NCBI GenBank assembly: GCA_029067025.1
Contig: JAIEFH010000300.1
Coordinates: 1-20,431 of the forward strand
Direction: 5' to 3'
Origin: Oscillospiraceae bacterium
GTDB taxonomy: Bacteria; Bacillota; Clostridia; Oscillospirales; Oscillospiraceae
DNA length: 20,431 bases
Shown: piece by piece, positions 20,220-20,431 of the stretch
Position numbering within the stretch: the first letter of the stretch is position 1
How the letters are laid out: each line of letters begins with the position of its first letter
The notes under the pieces: model-generated
Told to the model about the DNA's origin: nothing
The model's database searches: none
What the model saw: only the letters and a program-made list of their open reading frames with translations
Program-made: the position numbers and the translations under genes

Positions 20220-20431
20220 TTATGAGGTGGGGGGTTCGCCCGTGCCGTCCGTCCCAAGAGTGGGATTTTCGTCCCCGCTGTCTGCCCCAAGGGTGGGTGG
20301 GTCTGTGCCGTCCGCCCCCTGGGCCGGTGGGAGCAGACAGCCCCCCAGCAGGAAGGGGATGACGTAGGTCAGGGGCATGGCGTAGCGGTAGCTGCCGCTC
20401 ACCGGGGAGACCAGCAGCACCGCGATGGACA
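20220..20431 (-). CDS. C-terminal end of an integral membrane protein (runs off the right edge)
   Basis: The frame is open from the right edge and ends in TAA at 20222-20220, giving the last 69 residues or so. A hydrophobic segment AVLLVSPVSGSYRYAMPLTY plus VIPFLLGGCLL is followed by a Gly/Asp/Pro/Thr-rich hydrophilic tail with imperfect repeats PTLGADSGDEN and PTLGTDGTGE. The SPVSGSYRYAMPL pattern recalls the C-termini of large multi-helix membrane proteins such as the DUF6020/glycosyltransferase-like group, but this is a weak resemblance. Start and function are outside the window. Confidence 0.65.
   Translation of the reverse strand, partial: SIAVLLVSPVSGSYRYAMPLTYVIPFLLGGCLLPPAQGADGTDPPTLGADSGDENPTLGTDGTGEPPTS

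Overview
This is a GC-rich segment of a chromosome from an endospore-forming anaerobic Firmicute. The sporulation genes spoIVB, spo0A and dpaA-dpaB, together with two different rubrerythrins and a PerR-type regulator, point to the class Clostridia. Protein style and base composition suggest a gut Oscillospirales lineage (Flavonifractor/Lawsonibacter/Oscillibacter-like); that placement is inference. No rRNA, tRNA, CRISPR array, transposase or phage gene was seen.

Left part (1-1934, minus strand): a heavy-metal resistance operon read leftwards. It runs CadC-type ArsR repressor, stand-alone HMA metal-binding protein, SAM-dependent methyltransferase, then the N-terminus of a metal-transporting P-type ATPase cut by the window edge. 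Its sigma-A promoter is overlapped by an inverted-repeat operator. Divergent from it (2052-3065) is an oxidative-stress pair, a PerR-like regulator and a reverse rubrerythrin (NADH peroxidase type), closed by two hairpins. Next come a 60-aa ribbon-helix-helix protein behind an AT-rich control region and a DUF6512-like membrane protein on the other strand.

Sporulation and central metabolism (4440-13096): the conserved pair spoIVB-spo0A has two perfect, head-to-head 0A boxes in the intergenic region. A shared hairpin separates it from the convergent ahcY (S-adenosylhomocysteinase). A probably decaying pyridoxamine-oxidase-like gene, pncB (nicotinate phosphoribosyltransferase) and a classical rubrerythrin follow, all on the minus strand. 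Divergent from the rubrerythrin is dpaA-dpaB (dipicolinate synthase) with a sigma-K-like promoter, then corA.

Right part (13148-20431): a VOC-fold protein and a WYL-domain regulator whose reading frame runs without a stop into a small zinc-ribbon protein, with an operator and a strong ribosome binding site inside the junction. A marR-ABC-ABC operon then encodes a heterodimeric multidrug-type exporter. The window ends with a hairpin-rich intergenic element, a second small ribbon-helix-helix gene with its own palindrome, a divergent 53-aa protein of unknown function, and the C-terminus of a membrane protein.

No clearly new multi-gene defence or mobile system was seen. The points most worth a second look are the WYL/zinc-ribbon junction, the palindromic in-frame insert in the methyltransferase, the split P-type ATPase metal-binding domain with a methyltransferase between, and the two solo RHH regulators with their own palindromes.
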